Below are positions 51,870 through 62,694 of a DNA stretch of 64,000 nt, in pieces; the first letter of the stretch is position 1; every line of letters begins with the position of its first letter. The translations under genes and the position numbers were made by a program. This DNA comes from Blastococcus sp. HT6-30 (GTDB taxonomy: Bacteria > Actinomycetota > Actinomycetes > Mycobacteriales > Geodermatophilaceae): the NCBI RefSeq assembly GCF_039729015.1, contig NZ_CP155792.1:1632001-1696000 (forward strand), in the 5' to 3' direction. Below the pieces are notes generated by a model. That model was not told the origin of the DNA, made no database searches, and worked only from the letters and a program-made list of their open reading frames with translations.

Positions 51870-53251
51870 CCCGCCCGCCTCGGAAGGGCGGTCCGGGCCG
51901 GCGCCGTCACCCGGCGACCCGGCGGCCGGTGCTCGACGGCGCGCGGCTCACCGCCTACGACGTCCTGGACGCCGTCTCCTCCCGCGAGGCGTTCGCCAAC
52001 CTGCTGCTGCCGCAGCTCCTGCGGGAGCGGCAGCTCGACGAGCGGGACGCCGGGTTCACCACCCAGCTGGCCTACGGCGCCCTGCGGGCGCAGGGCACGC
52101 TCGACGCCGTCCTGACCGGGCTGGTGTCGCGGCCGCTGGCGGAGCTGGACCCGCGGGTGCTCGACCTGCTGCGGCTCGGGGCGTACCAGATCATCGACCT
52201 CCGGGTGCCCTCGCACGCGGCCGTGGACACCACCGTCGACCTCACCCGGGCGATCGTCGGTCCCGGCGCGTCCGGCTTGGTCAACGCAGTGCTGCGCAAG
52301 GTTGCCGCCGGCGGTGACCGGGCCGCCTGGCTGGCCGCGCTCGGCGCCGAGGGCGACGAGCTGCTGGCGCTGGCCACCGACCACCCGGGGTGGATCGTCG
52401 ACGCCTGGCGGGACGCGCTCGGCGACGACGCCGAGCTCGAGTCCGCGCTGCTGGCTGACGACGTCGCGCCGGAGGTGCACCTGGTCGCCCGGCGCATGGA
52501 GCGCGAGGCCCTCGTGGAGGAGTCGGGCGGGCAGCCGGGGCCCTGGTCGCCCTTCGCCGTGCGCCTGGGCGGGGGAGATCCCGGCCGGCTGGCGTCGGTG
52601 CGTTCCGGCCGCGCGGCCGTGCAGGACGAGGGCAGCCAGCTCGCGGCCCTGCTGCTGGCCCGGGCGCCGTTGGAGGGGCCGGAGAGCGCGTGGCTGGACA
52701 TGTGCGCGGGGCCCGGCGGCAAGGCCGGGCTGCTCGCGGTCACCCGGCCCGACGGGGTGCGGCTGACCGCGGCCGACCGGGCTCCGCACCGGGCGGAGCT
52801 GGTCGCCCAGGCGTTGCGCGACGAGGACGACGTCGAGGTGCTGGCCGCCGACGGCACCCAGCCGCCGTGGGCGCCGGGGTCGTTCGACCGGGTGCTGCTG
52901 GACGCGCCGTGCACCGGGCTGGGGGCGCTGCGCCGCCGTCCCGAGGTGCGCTGGCGCCGCACGGCCGAGGACGTCGCACCCCTGGCGGAGCTCCAGACGG
53001 CGCTGCTGGACAGTGCCCTGCGCTCGGTGCGGATCGGCGGGGTGGTCGCCTACGTGACCTGCTCGCCGCACACCGCCGAGACGGTCGCAGTGGTCGACGC
53101 CGTGGCCGCGCGCGACGACGTCGAGGTCCTTCCGGTGGCCCCGCTGTTCCCCGAGGTACCGGGGATCGGCCGTGGTGACCACGGGCAGCTGTGGCCGCAC
53201 CGGCACGGAACCGACGCGATGTTCATGGCATTGCTCCGCCGCACCGGCTGA
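51866..53251 (+). CDS. rsmB: 16S rRNA (cytosine-967-C5)-methyltransferase RsmB
   Basis: A 461-residue SAM-dependent RNA methyltransferase. The N-terminal NusB-like RNA-binding domain (about residues 25-160) is recognisable in [20 protein letters not shown] and [15 protein letters not shown]. The catalytic domain has [13 protein letters not shown] (SAM), the [18 protein letters not shown] Cys and the [10 protein letters not shown] Cys nucleophile. GTG 51866 overlaps the fmt stop. It closes the priA-def-fmt-rsmB block; rpe, its usual neighbour, is displaced 3.4 kb downstream by the accessory insertion. Confidence 0.95.
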   Translation: MTRPPRKGGPGRRRHPATRRPVLDGARLTAYDVLDAVSSREAFANLLLPQLLRERQLDERDAGFTTQLAYGALRAQGTLDAVLTGLVSRPLAELDPRVLDLLRLGAYQIIDLRVPSHAAVDTTVDLTRAIVGPGASGLVNAVLRKVAAGGDRAAWLAALGAEGDELLALATDHPGWIVDAWRDALGDDAELESALLADDVAPEVHLVARRMEREALVEESGGQPGPWSPFAVRLGGGDPGRLASVRSGRAAVQDEGSQLAALLLARAPLEGPESAWLDMCAGPGGKAGLLAVTRPDGVRLTAADRAPHRAELVAQALRDEDDVEVLAADGTQPPWAPGSFDRVLLDAPCTGLGALRRRPEVRWRRTAEDVAPLAELQTALLDSALRSVRIGGVVAYVTCSPHTAETVAVVDAVAARDDVEVLPVAPLFPEVPGIGRGDHGQLWPHRHGTDAMFMALLRRTG

Positions 53252-53389
53252 TCCGCCCCGCCATCCTGCGGCCGCGGATGATCTGCCGGCTGCCCGACGG
53301 CCTCGCCCACCCGGTGCGCATGGACCTGCACAGCGGGAGGCACCTGCGCCCGAGGGGCACCACGGACGCCGCGATCGACTACCCCGGCC

Positions 53390-53660
53390 GTCATAGGGTC
53401 CCGCGAGCGGCTGTGGTCCGTCTACGGGAACGCCTGGGGATGGCCGCCGGCGCACATGACCGTGGACAGGACCGCGACGACCTCGATCCGCCGACCAAGA
53501 CGGGGACGTCGGGGCCGAGTGTCGTGGTGGGTCGTCGATCGGCTGGTCGTCAGCCCGGTCGAGCGGGCGATGGGCCAGTTCGCGCCCCGCTGGCTGGCCC
53601 AGGCGTGGTCGTTGCCCGGGCAGCCCGGTTCGTCGGCCGGGGATTCCTCCTGGTCGGAGT
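53390..53660 (+). pseudogene. Probable remnant of an acetyltransferase-like (GNAT) gene
   Basis: The 507-bp space between rsmB and the HNH gene has no intact gene. One plus frame reads SRERLWSVYGNAWGWPPAHM and, about 40 codons on, RVSWWVVDRLVVSPVERAMG and FAPRWLAQAW. These resemble two separate conserved blocks of actinobacterial GNAT-like proteins. The middle, which should carry the acetyl-CoA part, is out of frame or deleted. The family name is tentative; the sense that this is decayed coding DNA is firmer. Confidence 0.4.
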
Positions 53661-53758
53661 GGAACGTCCGTCCCGCCCGTGGCACCCCACGCGAGCACCC
53701 CACGCGTGCCGACGGCCACGGCACGTGCCGACGGGACGTCGGCTCCCGCGCGCGGGTC

Positions 53759-55633
53759 TCAGAACCGGGCCGAATCGCCGTCCTCCGTGGCCGGCGGGGG
53801 TGAGTGGTCCACAGGAGAGCGGCCGGGGGGCCGAGCCGGTAGTGGTGGCCCGGAAGGCGGCGGACCGGTCGCGGCCATGTCGGGTGGGCGGGTGCTGCGG
53901 GTGGCGCCGTCGGGAGTGGTGGCGGGCATGTCGGGTGGGCGGGTGCTGCGGGTGGCGCCGTCGGGAGTGGTGGCGGGCATGTCGGGTGGGCGGGTGCTGC
54001 GGGTGCTGCGGGTGGCGCCGTCGGGAGTGGTGGCGGCCATGTCGGGTGGGCGGGTCTTGCGCGTGACGCCGCTCGGTGTGGTGACCCTCAGGATGCCGTC
54101 GGGCGTCATGGCGAAACGCCAGCCGGGAGCGAACGTCTTGAGTCGGTGGTGGCGCCGGCACAGACAGCACAGGTTCTCGCAGGCGGTGGCCCCGCCGTCG
54201 GCGTGGGGCAGCACGTGGTCCAGGTCGGCCCAGCCGGGGCGGTTGCCGCAGCCGGGGTGGCGGCACCCGCGGTCGCGGCTCCTGGTGAAGCGGTGCTGAA
54301 CGGCTGAGGGCCGGTAGCGGTGGGACGGTGCCGGCGGGCCGAGGACCGGGCACGCGCAGTCGGCGCCGGGGTGGGCCGGGCAGCCGCGGCGCACCGACCG
54401 GGCCAGCTCGCCGCGGGTGGCCGTGGCACGGAGGGCGCCGGTGGCCGGGTCCAGCAGCGAGATGCCCAGGCTGCCGCCGGTGGGCGCCTGCAGACCGCCG
54501 GGGCACAGCGCGTCAAGCCCTTCGAGGAGCGCGCGCAGCTGGGCGGCGGTGATCGGCTGCCCCTCGACCTCCGCCGGCGCGACCTGGCGGCAGGACGCGG
54601 CGGAGGCCGGGCCGCCGGACACCGACGGGTCCCCGGCCACCGGCGCGGCATCGGCGTGGTGGGGGAGCTGGTGGCCGACCGGGCAGGTGTCGTGGCCGGC
54701 GGCTGCGGCGAACAGGGCGCCGACCGGGGCGAGCACGTCCAGGTGCGCGGTCACCGGTGGCCGGCTGGTGTCCCAGGGGCGCAGCACCAGGTCACCCAGC
54801 GCAGACACCCGCAACTGCCCGATGGGGCGGGAATCCCCATCCTCCTTCGCCATCCGCCCGTAGCGGTCGACGGTCTCTCGGATCGCCGCGGCCATCGGCT
54901 GCGGCAGGAACACCGACAACTCGGCCATCCCATCGGGCGCCGGGTGCACCACGACGTCGGCGCAGCGCTCCGCCTGCCTGCGCCGCCGCTCGGCGGCCGC
55001 GGCGTCGTGGCGCAGCAGTTCCCGGCGCACCGCGGCCCGCACCCGGGTCACCGGCAGCTCCCGGGCGCCGGGCAGCACCGCGGCCTCCACCGCCGCGATC
55101 ACCTGCGGCGCCAGCTCCCGCACCGGCCCGGACAGCTCAGCGGCAACCGCCCGCGCTCGCGGCCATCCCAGCGCGCTGTCGGCCAGCGCGGCCCAGGTGG
55201 CGGGCAGGTGCTCGACCAGCGTCGTCGACAGCTCCGCCTGCGTGGTCGCCTCGGCTCGCGAGCAGTTCAGCACCATCGCCAGCTCGTCGGCGAAGAACTC
55301 GCTCACCCCCGCTGACGGTGGGTTCCCCGGGCCCGGCAGCCAGTCCGGCGACGCAGCCCCCGGCTTCCCGAGCTGCCGGTCCGTGGTGTCCGGCCGGCGG
55401 GCCGCCAGCTCGCAGATCAGCTCGGCGCGGTACGCGGCCAGCGCCGACTCCGCCTGCTGGATCCGCTGCAGCTCCAGCGCGATCTCGGCGTCGGTGCGGG
55501 CCGCGACCGGCATCGCCTCACCCAGGCGGGTCGGGCGGGCCACGGCCCCGGCCGGCACCAGCTCCGCCGGCCACGACGGCACGTCCAGGACGTCGACCGT
55601 CAGGCCGACCCCGAACCTGCCGCCTTCGAACAC
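53759..55633 (-). CDS. DUF222 / HNH endonuclease domain protein with C-terminal repeats
   Basis: A 624-residue protein of the DUF222-HNH family that is amplified in many actinobacteria. The N-terminal two thirds is DUF222 (helical, with ELICELAARRP and AVLPGARELPVTRVRAAVRR). The HNH domain near residue 490-545 has HRFTRSRDRGCRHPGCG, DLDHVLPHADGGAT, and NLCCLCRRHHRLK. The tail holds a 17-residue repeat (RPPDMPATTPDGATRST) three to four times. GTG 55633 is chosen because a leaderless TAGCGT box lies seven bases upstream; an in-frame GTG at 55663 would lie before that box. Biological role unknown; likely a mobile or selfish nuclease family. Confidence 0.88.
   Translation of the reverse strand: MFEGGRFGVGLTVDVLDVPSWPAELVPAGAVARPTRLGEAMPVAARTDAEIALELQRIQQAESALAAYRAELICELAARRPDTTDRQLGKPGAASPDWLPGPGNPPSAGVSEFFADELAMVLNCSRAEATTQAELSTTLVEHLPATWAALADSALGWPRARAVAAELSGPVRELAPQVIAAVEAAVLPGARELPVTRVRAAVRRELLRHDAAAAERRRRQAERCADVVVHPAPDGMAELSVFLPQPMAAAIRETVDRYGRMAKEDGDSRPIGQLRVSALGDLVLRPWDTSRPPVTAHLDVLAPVGALFAAAAGHDTCPVGHQLPHHADAAPVAGDPSVSGGPASAASCRQVAPAEVEGQPITAAQLRALLEGLDALCPGGLQAPTGGSLGISLLDPATGALRATATRGELARSVRRGCPAHPGADCACPVLGPPAPSHRYRPSAVQHRFTRSRDRGCRHPGCGNRPGWADLDHVLPHADGGATACENLCCLCRRHHRLKTFAPGWRFAMTPDGILRVTTPSGVTRKTRPPDMAATTPDGATRSTRSTRPPDMPATTPDGATRSTRPPDMPATTPDGATRSTRPPDMAATGPPPSGPPLPARPPGRSPVDHSPPPATEDGDSARF
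53877..54089. repeat. In-frame 51-bp tandem repeat in the HNH gene
   Basis: Units start at 53877, 53928, 53979 and 54039. The first two are identical 51-bp units apart from an end base. The third carries an internal 9-bp duplication (60 bp), and the fourth is diverged. All lengths are multiples of three, so the frame is kept. The repeats encode RPPDMPATTPDGATRST and derive from the adjacent conserved TPDGILRVTTPSGVT region. Confidence 0.9.
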
Positions 55634-55640
55634 ATGAGCG

Positions 55641-55646
55641 ACGCTA
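55641..55646 (-). promoter_or_regulatory. Leaderless -10 element (TAGCGT, minus strand) of the HNH gene
   Basis: On the minus strand TAGCGT ends seven bases before the GTG at 55633, the same sequence and spacing as before the class V aminotransferase gene. Confidence 0.45.
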
Positions 55647-55691
55647 CCGGCGGGGTCCGACACTTCTCCGCCCCGCGTGCGCGCCCCCGGC

Positions 55692-55949
55692 TCAGCCCGT
55701 CAGCCCGGCCACCAGCTCGGCCAGCAGTCCGACCACCAGTCCGGCCGGCAGTCCGATCACCAGCGAGGCGGTCATCGCCGGGAGCGCCGTGCTGGGCCGG
55801 GTGACCCGGCGCTCCACCCGGCCGGGCAGTGCCACCTCGCGAGGCGGTCCGGGTGGGTGGGCGAGCCACCGACGTGCCCGCGTGACGCGGCGGCGCCACC
55901 AGACGAGGAGGGCCACGACCCCGCCGACGACCAGGAGGCGGAGCCGCAA
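55692..55949 (-). CDS. Small two-TM membrane protein (hypothetical)
   Basis: About 85 residues with two hydrophobic segments: residues 4-18 ([15 protein letters not shown]) and a C-terminal one ([20 protein letters not shown]). A basic, Pro-rich middle lies between them. No family is recognised. TTG 55949 is the nearest conventional start after the stress-protein stop. A CTG at 55958 would overlap that stop (CTGA), as proposed for fmt. It probably belongs to the same transcript as the stress protein. Confidence 0.5.
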   Translation of the reverse strand: MRLRLLVVGGVVALLVWWRRRVTRARRWLAHPPGPPREVALPGRVERRVTRPSTALPAMTASLVIGLPAGLVVGLLAELVAGLTG

Positions 55950-55954
55950 CGGGA

Positions 55955-56584
55955 TCAGGTGTGCTCCGCGGGCCCGGCGAGCAGTACCGGCACACGGGCG
56001 TGGTGGGTGACGTGCTCGGCGACGCTGCCCAGCACCCGGTGCGACACGCCCCGGCCGCGGCGGCCCACGACGAGGACGTCGGCGCCCTCCTGCTCGGCGA
56101 CGTCGAGCAGCGCCCCGGCGGGTTGCCCGCTCACGAGCGCCACCACCGGCGAGGCCCCGGAGAACCAGCTCGCCCGGTCGGTCAGCAGCGCGCGGCACCG
56201 GTCCCGTTCGGTGTCGTCGGCGAACTCGACGACGTCGGGGTCGATGACCATGACCAGCACCACGCGGGTGCCCGCACCGGTGAGCAGCGCGGCGGCATCC
56301 CTCAGGGCGCGGTCGGACTCGGCGGACCCGTCGACGCCCACCACGGCCGTGACCGCCTCGCCGGCCGGCGGTGGGGTTCCGTCGGCTCGGGGCGTGCGCT
56401 CGACGACCCGGTGCTCGCGCCGGCCCCGTTCGACGGCCATCGACACGAAGAACGGGCCCAGGACGGCGCCGAGGAAGTACCACTGCGGATCGCGGTGGCC
56501 CCGGCGGCCGAGGAAGAGGGCGGCGCTCCAGCCGATCGCCACCCAGAGGACGATGACGAAGGCGACCAGGGCGGGTGTCGGCAT
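55955..56584 (-). CDS. Universal stress protein with N-terminal membrane domain
   Basis: A 209-residue protein with two N-terminal hydrophobic segments ([20 protein letters not shown] and [18 protein letters not shown]), a short charged linker, then a UspA domain. Nucleotide-binding features are [20 protein letters not shown] at the start and [20 protein letters not shown] near the end, the latter close to the GxxG-x9-G(S/T) ATP motif but one residue shorter. It is likely a membrane-tethered stress or osmotic sensor; the ligand is unknown. ATG 56584 on the minus strand. It is divergent from rpe. Confidence 0.85.
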   Translation of the reverse strand: MPTPALVAFVIVLWVAIGWSAALFLGRRGHRDPQWYFLGAVLGPFFVSMAVERGRREHRVVERTPRADGTPPPAGEAVTAVVGVDGSAESDRALRDAAALLTGAGTRVVLVMVIDPDVVEFADDTERDRCRALLTDRASWFSGASPVVALVSGQPAGALLDVAEQEGADVLVVGRRGRGVSHRVLGSVAEHVTHHARVPVLLAGPAEHT

Positions 56585-56679
56585 GGGTGTCTCCTCCCGT
56601 GCTCGCGGGGGTCGACGGCGGTCGCGCCCCGCAGGCCTGACGCCCGGCGGTCGGGTCCGGTTCTGCCGACCTGCGCACC

Positions 56680-56685
56680 TAGACT
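56680..56685 (+). promoter_or_regulatory. Leaderless-type -10 element (TAGACT) of rpe
   Basis: TAGACT ends eight bases before the rpe GTG at 56694 without a Shine-Dalgarno. It probably drives the whole rpe-rib-hisE unit. Confidence 0.5.
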
Positions 56686-56693
56686 CGGCGGAC

Positions 56694-57365
56694 GTGTCCC
56701 GGCAACCGTTGATCGCGCCCAGCCTGCTGTCCGCGGACTTCGCCCGCATCTCCGACGAGGTGGCGCGCGTGGCCGACGCCGACTGGCTGCACGTCGACGT
56801 GATGGACGCGCACTTCGTACCGAACCTCACCCTCGGCCTTCCCGTCGTCGAGGCGATCCAGCGGGTCAGCCCGGTGCCGCTGGACTGCCACCTCATGATC
56901 GAGAACCCCGAGCGGTGGGCGCCGGCGTACGCCGCGGCCGGCGCCCGCAACGTGACCGTGCACGCCGAGGCCTGCACCGATCCGCGTGCGGTGGCCCGGG
57001 ACATGCGCGCCGCCGGGGCGCTGGCCGGCCTGGCGATCAAGCCGGGGACGCCGCTCGAGGACTACCTGGACGTGCTGGCCGACTTCGACACCCTCCTGGT
57101 CATGAGCGTCGAGCCCGGGTTCGGCGGCCAGTCCTTCATCGCCGACGTGCTGCCCAAGGTGCGGCGGGCCCGTGAGCTCGTCGACGCCGGTGAGCTGACC
57201 CTGCTCGTGGAGATCGACGGCGGCATCAACCCCGACACCATCGAGCGGGCGGCGGAGGCCGGCGTCGACATGTTCGTCGCCGGATCGGCCGTCTACGGCG
57301 CCGACGACCCGGCGGCGGCGATCGCCGCCCTGCGCGCGCAGGCCGCCGCGGCGATGCCCGGGTGA
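56694..57365 (+). CDS. rpe: Ribulose-phosphate 3-epimerase
   Basis: A 223-residue TIM-barrel metalloenzyme of the pentose phosphate pathway that interconverts ribulose 5-phosphate and xylulose 5-phosphate. The signatures [34 protein letters not shown] (Asp, His ligands), HLMIENPE and [13 protein letters not shown] are complete. The phosphate loop is [17 protein letters not shown] 56694 follows a leaderless promoter, and its stop overlaps ribD (GTGA). Ribulose 5-phosphate is a riboflavin precursor, which gives the linkage to the rib genes a metabolic sense. Confidence 0.97.
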   Translation: MSRQPLIAPSLLSADFARISDEVARVADADWLHVDVMDAHFVPNLTLGLPVVEAIQRVSPVPLDCHLMIENPERWAPAYAAAGARNVTVHAEACTDPRAVARDMRAAGALAGLAIKPGTPLEDYLDVLADFDTLLVMSVEPGFGGQSFIADVLPKVRRARELVDAGELTLLVEIDGGINPDTIERAAEAGVDMFVAGSAVYGADDPAAAIAALRAQAAAAMPG

Positions 57366-58438
57366 GCGTCTCCCCGGTCGAGCTGCGGGCGATGACCCGG
57401 GCTCGGGACCTCGGCGCGTCGGTCCTCGGCACGACGAGCCCCAACCCCGCGGTGGGCGCCGTGGTCCTGGCCGCCGACGGCAGCGCGGCGGGGGAGGGGG
57501 CGACCGCCCCGCCCGGCGGTCCGCATGCCGAGGTCGCCGCGCTGGCGCGGGCCGGCGAGCGGGCCCGGGGCGGCACCGCCGTCGTCACGCTGGAGCCGTG
57601 CGCGCACACCGGGCGGACCGGGCCGTGCGCCGACGCGCTGCTCGGCGCCGGGATCGCCCGGGTCGTCGTCGCCGTGCCCGAGCCGACCGAGCTGGCCGGT
57701 GGGGGGGCGGAGCGCCTGCGCGCGGCCGGGGTCGACGTCGTCCTCGGCGTCGAGCAGGACGCGGCCGAGCGCGGAGCGTTGGCCGGCTGGCTGACCGGTG
57801 TCCGGGAGCAGCGCCCGTACGTGATCTGGAAGGTCGCCGCGACCCTGGACGGGCGGGTCGCCGCCGCCGACGGGAGCAGCCGCTGGATCACCGGCTCCGA
57901 GGCCCGGGCCGAGGTGCACCGGCTGCGAGGCGGCTGCGACGCCGTCGTGGTCGGGTCCGGGACCGCGCTGACCGACGACCCGCAGCTCACCGTCCGTGAC
58001 GCCGACGGCCGGGACACCGCGCGGCAGCCGCTGCGCGTCGTCGTCGACCGGCGGGACCGGCTGCCGGCGACCGCCCGGGTGCTGGACGACGCTGCCCCGA
58101 CCCACGTGAGCCGGGCCGCGGACCCGGCGGAGCTGCTGGCCGAGCTGTTCGCCCGCGACGTCCGCCGGGTGCTGCTCGAGGGCGGGCCCACGCTCGCCGC
58201 GGCGTTCCTGCGTGCCGGGCTGGTCGACGAGGCCGTCGTGCACCTCGCGCCGAAGCTGCTGGGGGCCGGCGCCTCGCTGGTGGGCGACCTGGGAATCAGC
58301 GGGATCGGCTCGGCGCTGTCCTTCTCGATCGCCGAGTTCACCCTCCTGGGCGGGGACGTGCGGATCCGGTTGCACCCCACCCGGCACACTGGTGGGGTGT
58401 CCCGCACCAGCGGGGACGGCACGGACGGAGGGAGCTGA
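57362..58438 (+). CDS. ribD: Bifunctional pyrimidine deaminase/reductase RibD
   Basis: A 358-residue two-domain enzyme of riboflavin synthesis. The N-terminal deaminase has the zinc motif PHAEVAAL and [11 protein letters not shown] (HAE and PCx8C). The C-terminal reductase has [35 protein letters not shown] and [15 protein letters not shown]. The last 20 residues (after IRLHPT) look disordered. GTG 57362 overlaps rpe. ribE begins two bases after the stop behind a GGAGGGAG Shine-Dalgarno. Confidence 0.96.
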   Translation: MSVSPVELRAMTRARDLGASVLGTTSPNPAVGAVVLAADGSAAGEGATAPPGGPHAEVAALARAGERARGGTAVVTLEPCAHTGRTGPCADALLGAGIARVVVAVPEPTELAGGGAERLRAAGVDVVLGVEQDAAERGALAGWLTGVREQRPYVIWKVAATLDGRVAAADGSSRWITGSEARAEVHRLRGGCDAVVVGSGTALTDDPQLTVRDADGRDTARQPLRVVVDRRDRLPATARVLDDAAPTHVSRAADPAELLAELFARDVRRVLLEGGPTLAAAFLRAGLVDEAVVHLAPKLLGAGASLVGDLGISGIGSALSFSIAEFTLLGGDVRIRLHPTRHTGGVSRTSGDGTDGGS

Positions 58439-58439
58439 G

Positions 58440-59059
58440 GTGTTCACCGGCATCGTCGAAGAGGTGGGCACCCTGGCCGCTCGCGAGGACCGCGGCGACT
58501 CCGCCGTCCTGCGGATCCGCGCACGCACCGTCCTGACCGACGTGTCGCTGGGCGACTCCATCGCGGTCAACGGCGTCTGCCTCACCGTGACCGGCGTCGA
58601 GCCCGACGCCGACGGCGCCGGCATCTGGACCACCGACGTCATGGCCGAGACGCTGCGCCGCAGCAGCCTGGGCGCGGTCAGCGACGGCGCGCCGGTCAAC
58701 CTGGAGCGCGCCGTCAGCCCGCAGACCCGGCTCGGCGGGCACCTGATGCAGGGCCACGTCGACGGCCTGGGCCGGATCGTGTCCCGCACGCCGGGCGAGC
58801 ACTGGGAGGTCGTGCGCATCGCGCTGCCGGCTGGGCTGGCCCGCTACGTCGTCGAGAAGGGCTCCGTCGCCGTCGACGGCGTCTCGCTCACGGTGAGCGC
58901 GGTCAGCGCGGCCACGGTCCCCGAGCCCTGGTTCGAGGTCAGCCTCATCCCCACCACCCTCCGCGAGACCACGCTCGGCGCGCGCGCCACGGGGGAGCCC
59001 GTCAACCTGGAGGTCGACGTGATCGCCAAGTACGTGGAACGCCTGCTGGAGGTCCGCCG

Positions 59060-59063
<4 letters not shown>
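58440..59063 (+). CDS. ribE: Riboflavin synthase alpha chain
   Basis: A 207-residue two-barrel enzyme that dismutates 6,7-dimethyl-8-ribityllumazine. The N-terminal repeat begins [12 protein letters not shown] with [10 protein letters not shown]. The second repeat has [14 protein letters not shown] and [15 protein letters not shown] 58440 is preceded by GGAGGGAG (58428-58435) and encodes the MFTGIVEE start. The stop overlaps ribBA (ATGA). Confidence 0.96.
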
Positions 59064-61187
<2,124 letters not shown>

Positions 61188-61192
61188 AAGCA

Positions 61193-61249
61193 GAAGGACC
61201 CCGTCCTCCTCACCCCTCGCAAGCTCGGGGCGAGCCTCGGGACGGGGCC
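61193..61249 (+). terminator. Hairpin repeat after hisE (family copy 3)
   Basis: Begins GAAGGACCCCGTCC and ends GGGACGGGGCC. It has the inner hairpin GCTCG-GGG-CGAGC and the same outer stem as the copy after rpoZ; the two are near-identical over 57 bases. Probably the end of the rpe-rib-hisE transcript. Confidence 0.6.
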
Positions 61250-61284
61250 TGACCGAGTACCCACCTCGACGAAAGAGCTGTCAC

Positions 61285-62151
61285 TTGCTGCGCATCGCCG
61301 TGCCCAACAAGGGCGTCCTGAGCGAGCCGGCGGCGGAGATGCTCGCCGAGAGCGGCTACCGCCAGCGGCGCAGCACCAAGGACCTCGCGGTCTACGACCC
61401 GGACAACGACACCGAGTTCTTCTACCTGCGCCCGCGCGACATCGCGGTGTACGTGGCCGCCGGCACGCTGGACGTCGGCATCACAGGCCGCGACATGCTG
61501 CTGGAGACCGCCCCGGCCGACGGCGAGGGCCCGGCCGCGGTGGAGGTCATGCCGCTGGGGTTCGGCCGGTCGTCGTTCCGCTTCGCCAGCCCGGTGGAGT
61601 CCGGCATCGAGCGGGTGGAGCAGCTGGCCGGCAAGCGGATCGCCACCGCCTACCCGGTGCTGCTGCAGCGGTTCCTCGACGACGCCGGCATCTCCGCCGG
61701 GGTGGTCAAGCTCGACGGCGCGGTGGAGACCGCCTGCCGCCTCGGGGTGGCGGAGGCCGTCTGCGACGTGGTGGAGACCGGCACGACGCTGCGGGCCGCA
61801 GGCCTGCACATCATCGGCGACCCGGTGCTCACCAGCGAGGCCGTGCTGGTCCGCCGGCAGGGCGCCGAGGAGATCCCCGCCGTCGCCCAGCTGCGCCGCC
61901 GGCTGCGCGGGGTCCTGGTCGCGCGGCAGTACGTGATGCTCGACTACGACTGCCCGAACGAGCTGCTCGAGAAGGCCACCGCCGTCACCCCGGGCATCGA
62001 GGGCCCGACGGTGAGCCCCCTGCAGACGCCGGGCTGGTCGGCCGTGCGCGCGATGATCGCCCGCACCGAGACCAACCGGGTGATGGACGAGCTCTGGGAG
62101 CTCGGTGCCCGGGCCATCCTCGTCACGAGCATCCACGCCTCGCGCATCTGA
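61285..62151 (+). CDS. hisG: ATP phosphoribosyltransferase (long form)
   Basis: A 288-residue HisG, the first and feedback-controlled step of histidine synthesis. The catalytic part starts LRIAVPNKGVLSEPAAEMLA and has GITGRDMLLE and the PRPP loop with VVETGTTLRAAGL. The C-terminal ACT-like regulatory domain (about residues 210-288, with the family's ending VMDELWELGARAILVTSIHA) allows histidine inhibition without HisZ. The start is TTG 61285, the only one that keeps the conserved N-terminus; it has GAAAGAG seven bases upstream. Confidence 0.96.
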   Translation: MLRIAVPNKGVLSEPAAEMLAESGYRQRRSTKDLAVYDPDNDTEFFYLRPRDIAVYVAAGTLDVGITGRDMLLETAPADGEGPAAVEVMPLGFGRSSFRFASPVESGIERVEQLAGKRIATAYPVLLQRFLDDAGISAGVVKLDGAVETACRLGVAEAVCDVVETGTTLRAAGLHIIGDPVLTSEAVLVRRQGAEEIPAVAQLRRRLRGVLVARQYVMLDYDCPNELLEKATAVTPGIEGPTVSPLQTPGWSAVRAMIARTETNRVMDELWELGARAILVTSIHASRI

Positions 62152-62193
62152 GGCCGCGGAACCGCGCAGCGGCGGCGTTCGTCTCGCACCGGT

Positions 62194-62646
62194 ATGCGAC
62201 GTCTTCCGCCGCTCGCCCTCCTGACCCCGCTCCTGGTCCTCGCCGCCTGCGCCTCCGGCTCCGGAGCGGCCGGCGGGACCGACGGCGGGGCCGCGTCGGG
62301 GATCTCGCAGGCCGACGACCACCTGCGCATCGAGGTCGACCGCGGGAACGGGTCGCCGCCGCAGACCTGGACGCTCCGCTGCGCCGGCGTCGTCGCGGGG
62401 AGCCACCCGCAGGCGGAGGCGGCCTGCGCGCACCTCGAGGGGATGAGCGATCCGTTCGCGCCCGTACCGGGCGACGCCATGTGCACCGAGCAGTACGGCG
62501 GCGCGCAGACCGCACGGATCACCGGGACGTGGCGAGGAACCCCCGTCGAACTGGAGCTGTCCCGGGTCGACGGCTGCCGCATCGCGCAGTGGGACGCCCT
62601 CGGCCCCGTCCTGCCGGTGCCGGTGGGCGTCGAGCCGCAGGCCTGA
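62194..62646 (+). CDS. Lipoprotein with subtilisin-inhibitor-like (SSI) domain
   Basis: A 150-residue exported protein. The signal peptide MRRLPPLALLTPLLVLAACA has the lipobox LAAC, so Cys19 would be lipidated after signal peptidase II. After a Gly/Ala/Ser linker the mature part keeps the SSI cysteine pattern (TLRCAGVVAGSHPQAEAACA, then DAMCTEQYGGA and VDGCRIAQW) and the ITGTWRGTPVELELSR strand. SSI proteins inhibit secreted serine proteases. The residue in the expected P1 position appears to be Glu (Cys-Thr-Glu-Gln). It may protect the cell surface from its own proteases. The gene stands alone downstream of hisG. Confidence 0.8.
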   Translation: MRRLPPLALLTPLLVLAACASGSGAAGGTDGGAASGISQADDHLRIEVDRGNGSPPQTWTLRCAGVVAGSHPQAEAACAHLEGMSDPFAPVPGDAMCTEQYGGAQTARITGTWRGTPVELELSRVDGCRIAQWDALGPVLPVPVGVEPQA

Positions 62647-62694
62647 GAGCGGATCCGCCGCGCCCGCCGGGTGGAGCGGACAGCGGGTCGCTGG

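Noticed and set aside
53456-53803. 115-codon plus-strand hypothetical gene
   Set aside because: The ATG is internal to a conserved-looking block, and the C-terminal part is low-complexity antisense to the HNH tail; better explained as a remnant.
53877-54089. CRISPR-like array
   Set aside because: The repeats are direct tandem units without spacers and lie in frame within the HNH gene.
56585-56693. Possible FMN riboswitch before the rpe-rib operon
   Set aside because: The short spacer has none of the conserved FMN-element blocks, and the promoter looks leaderless.
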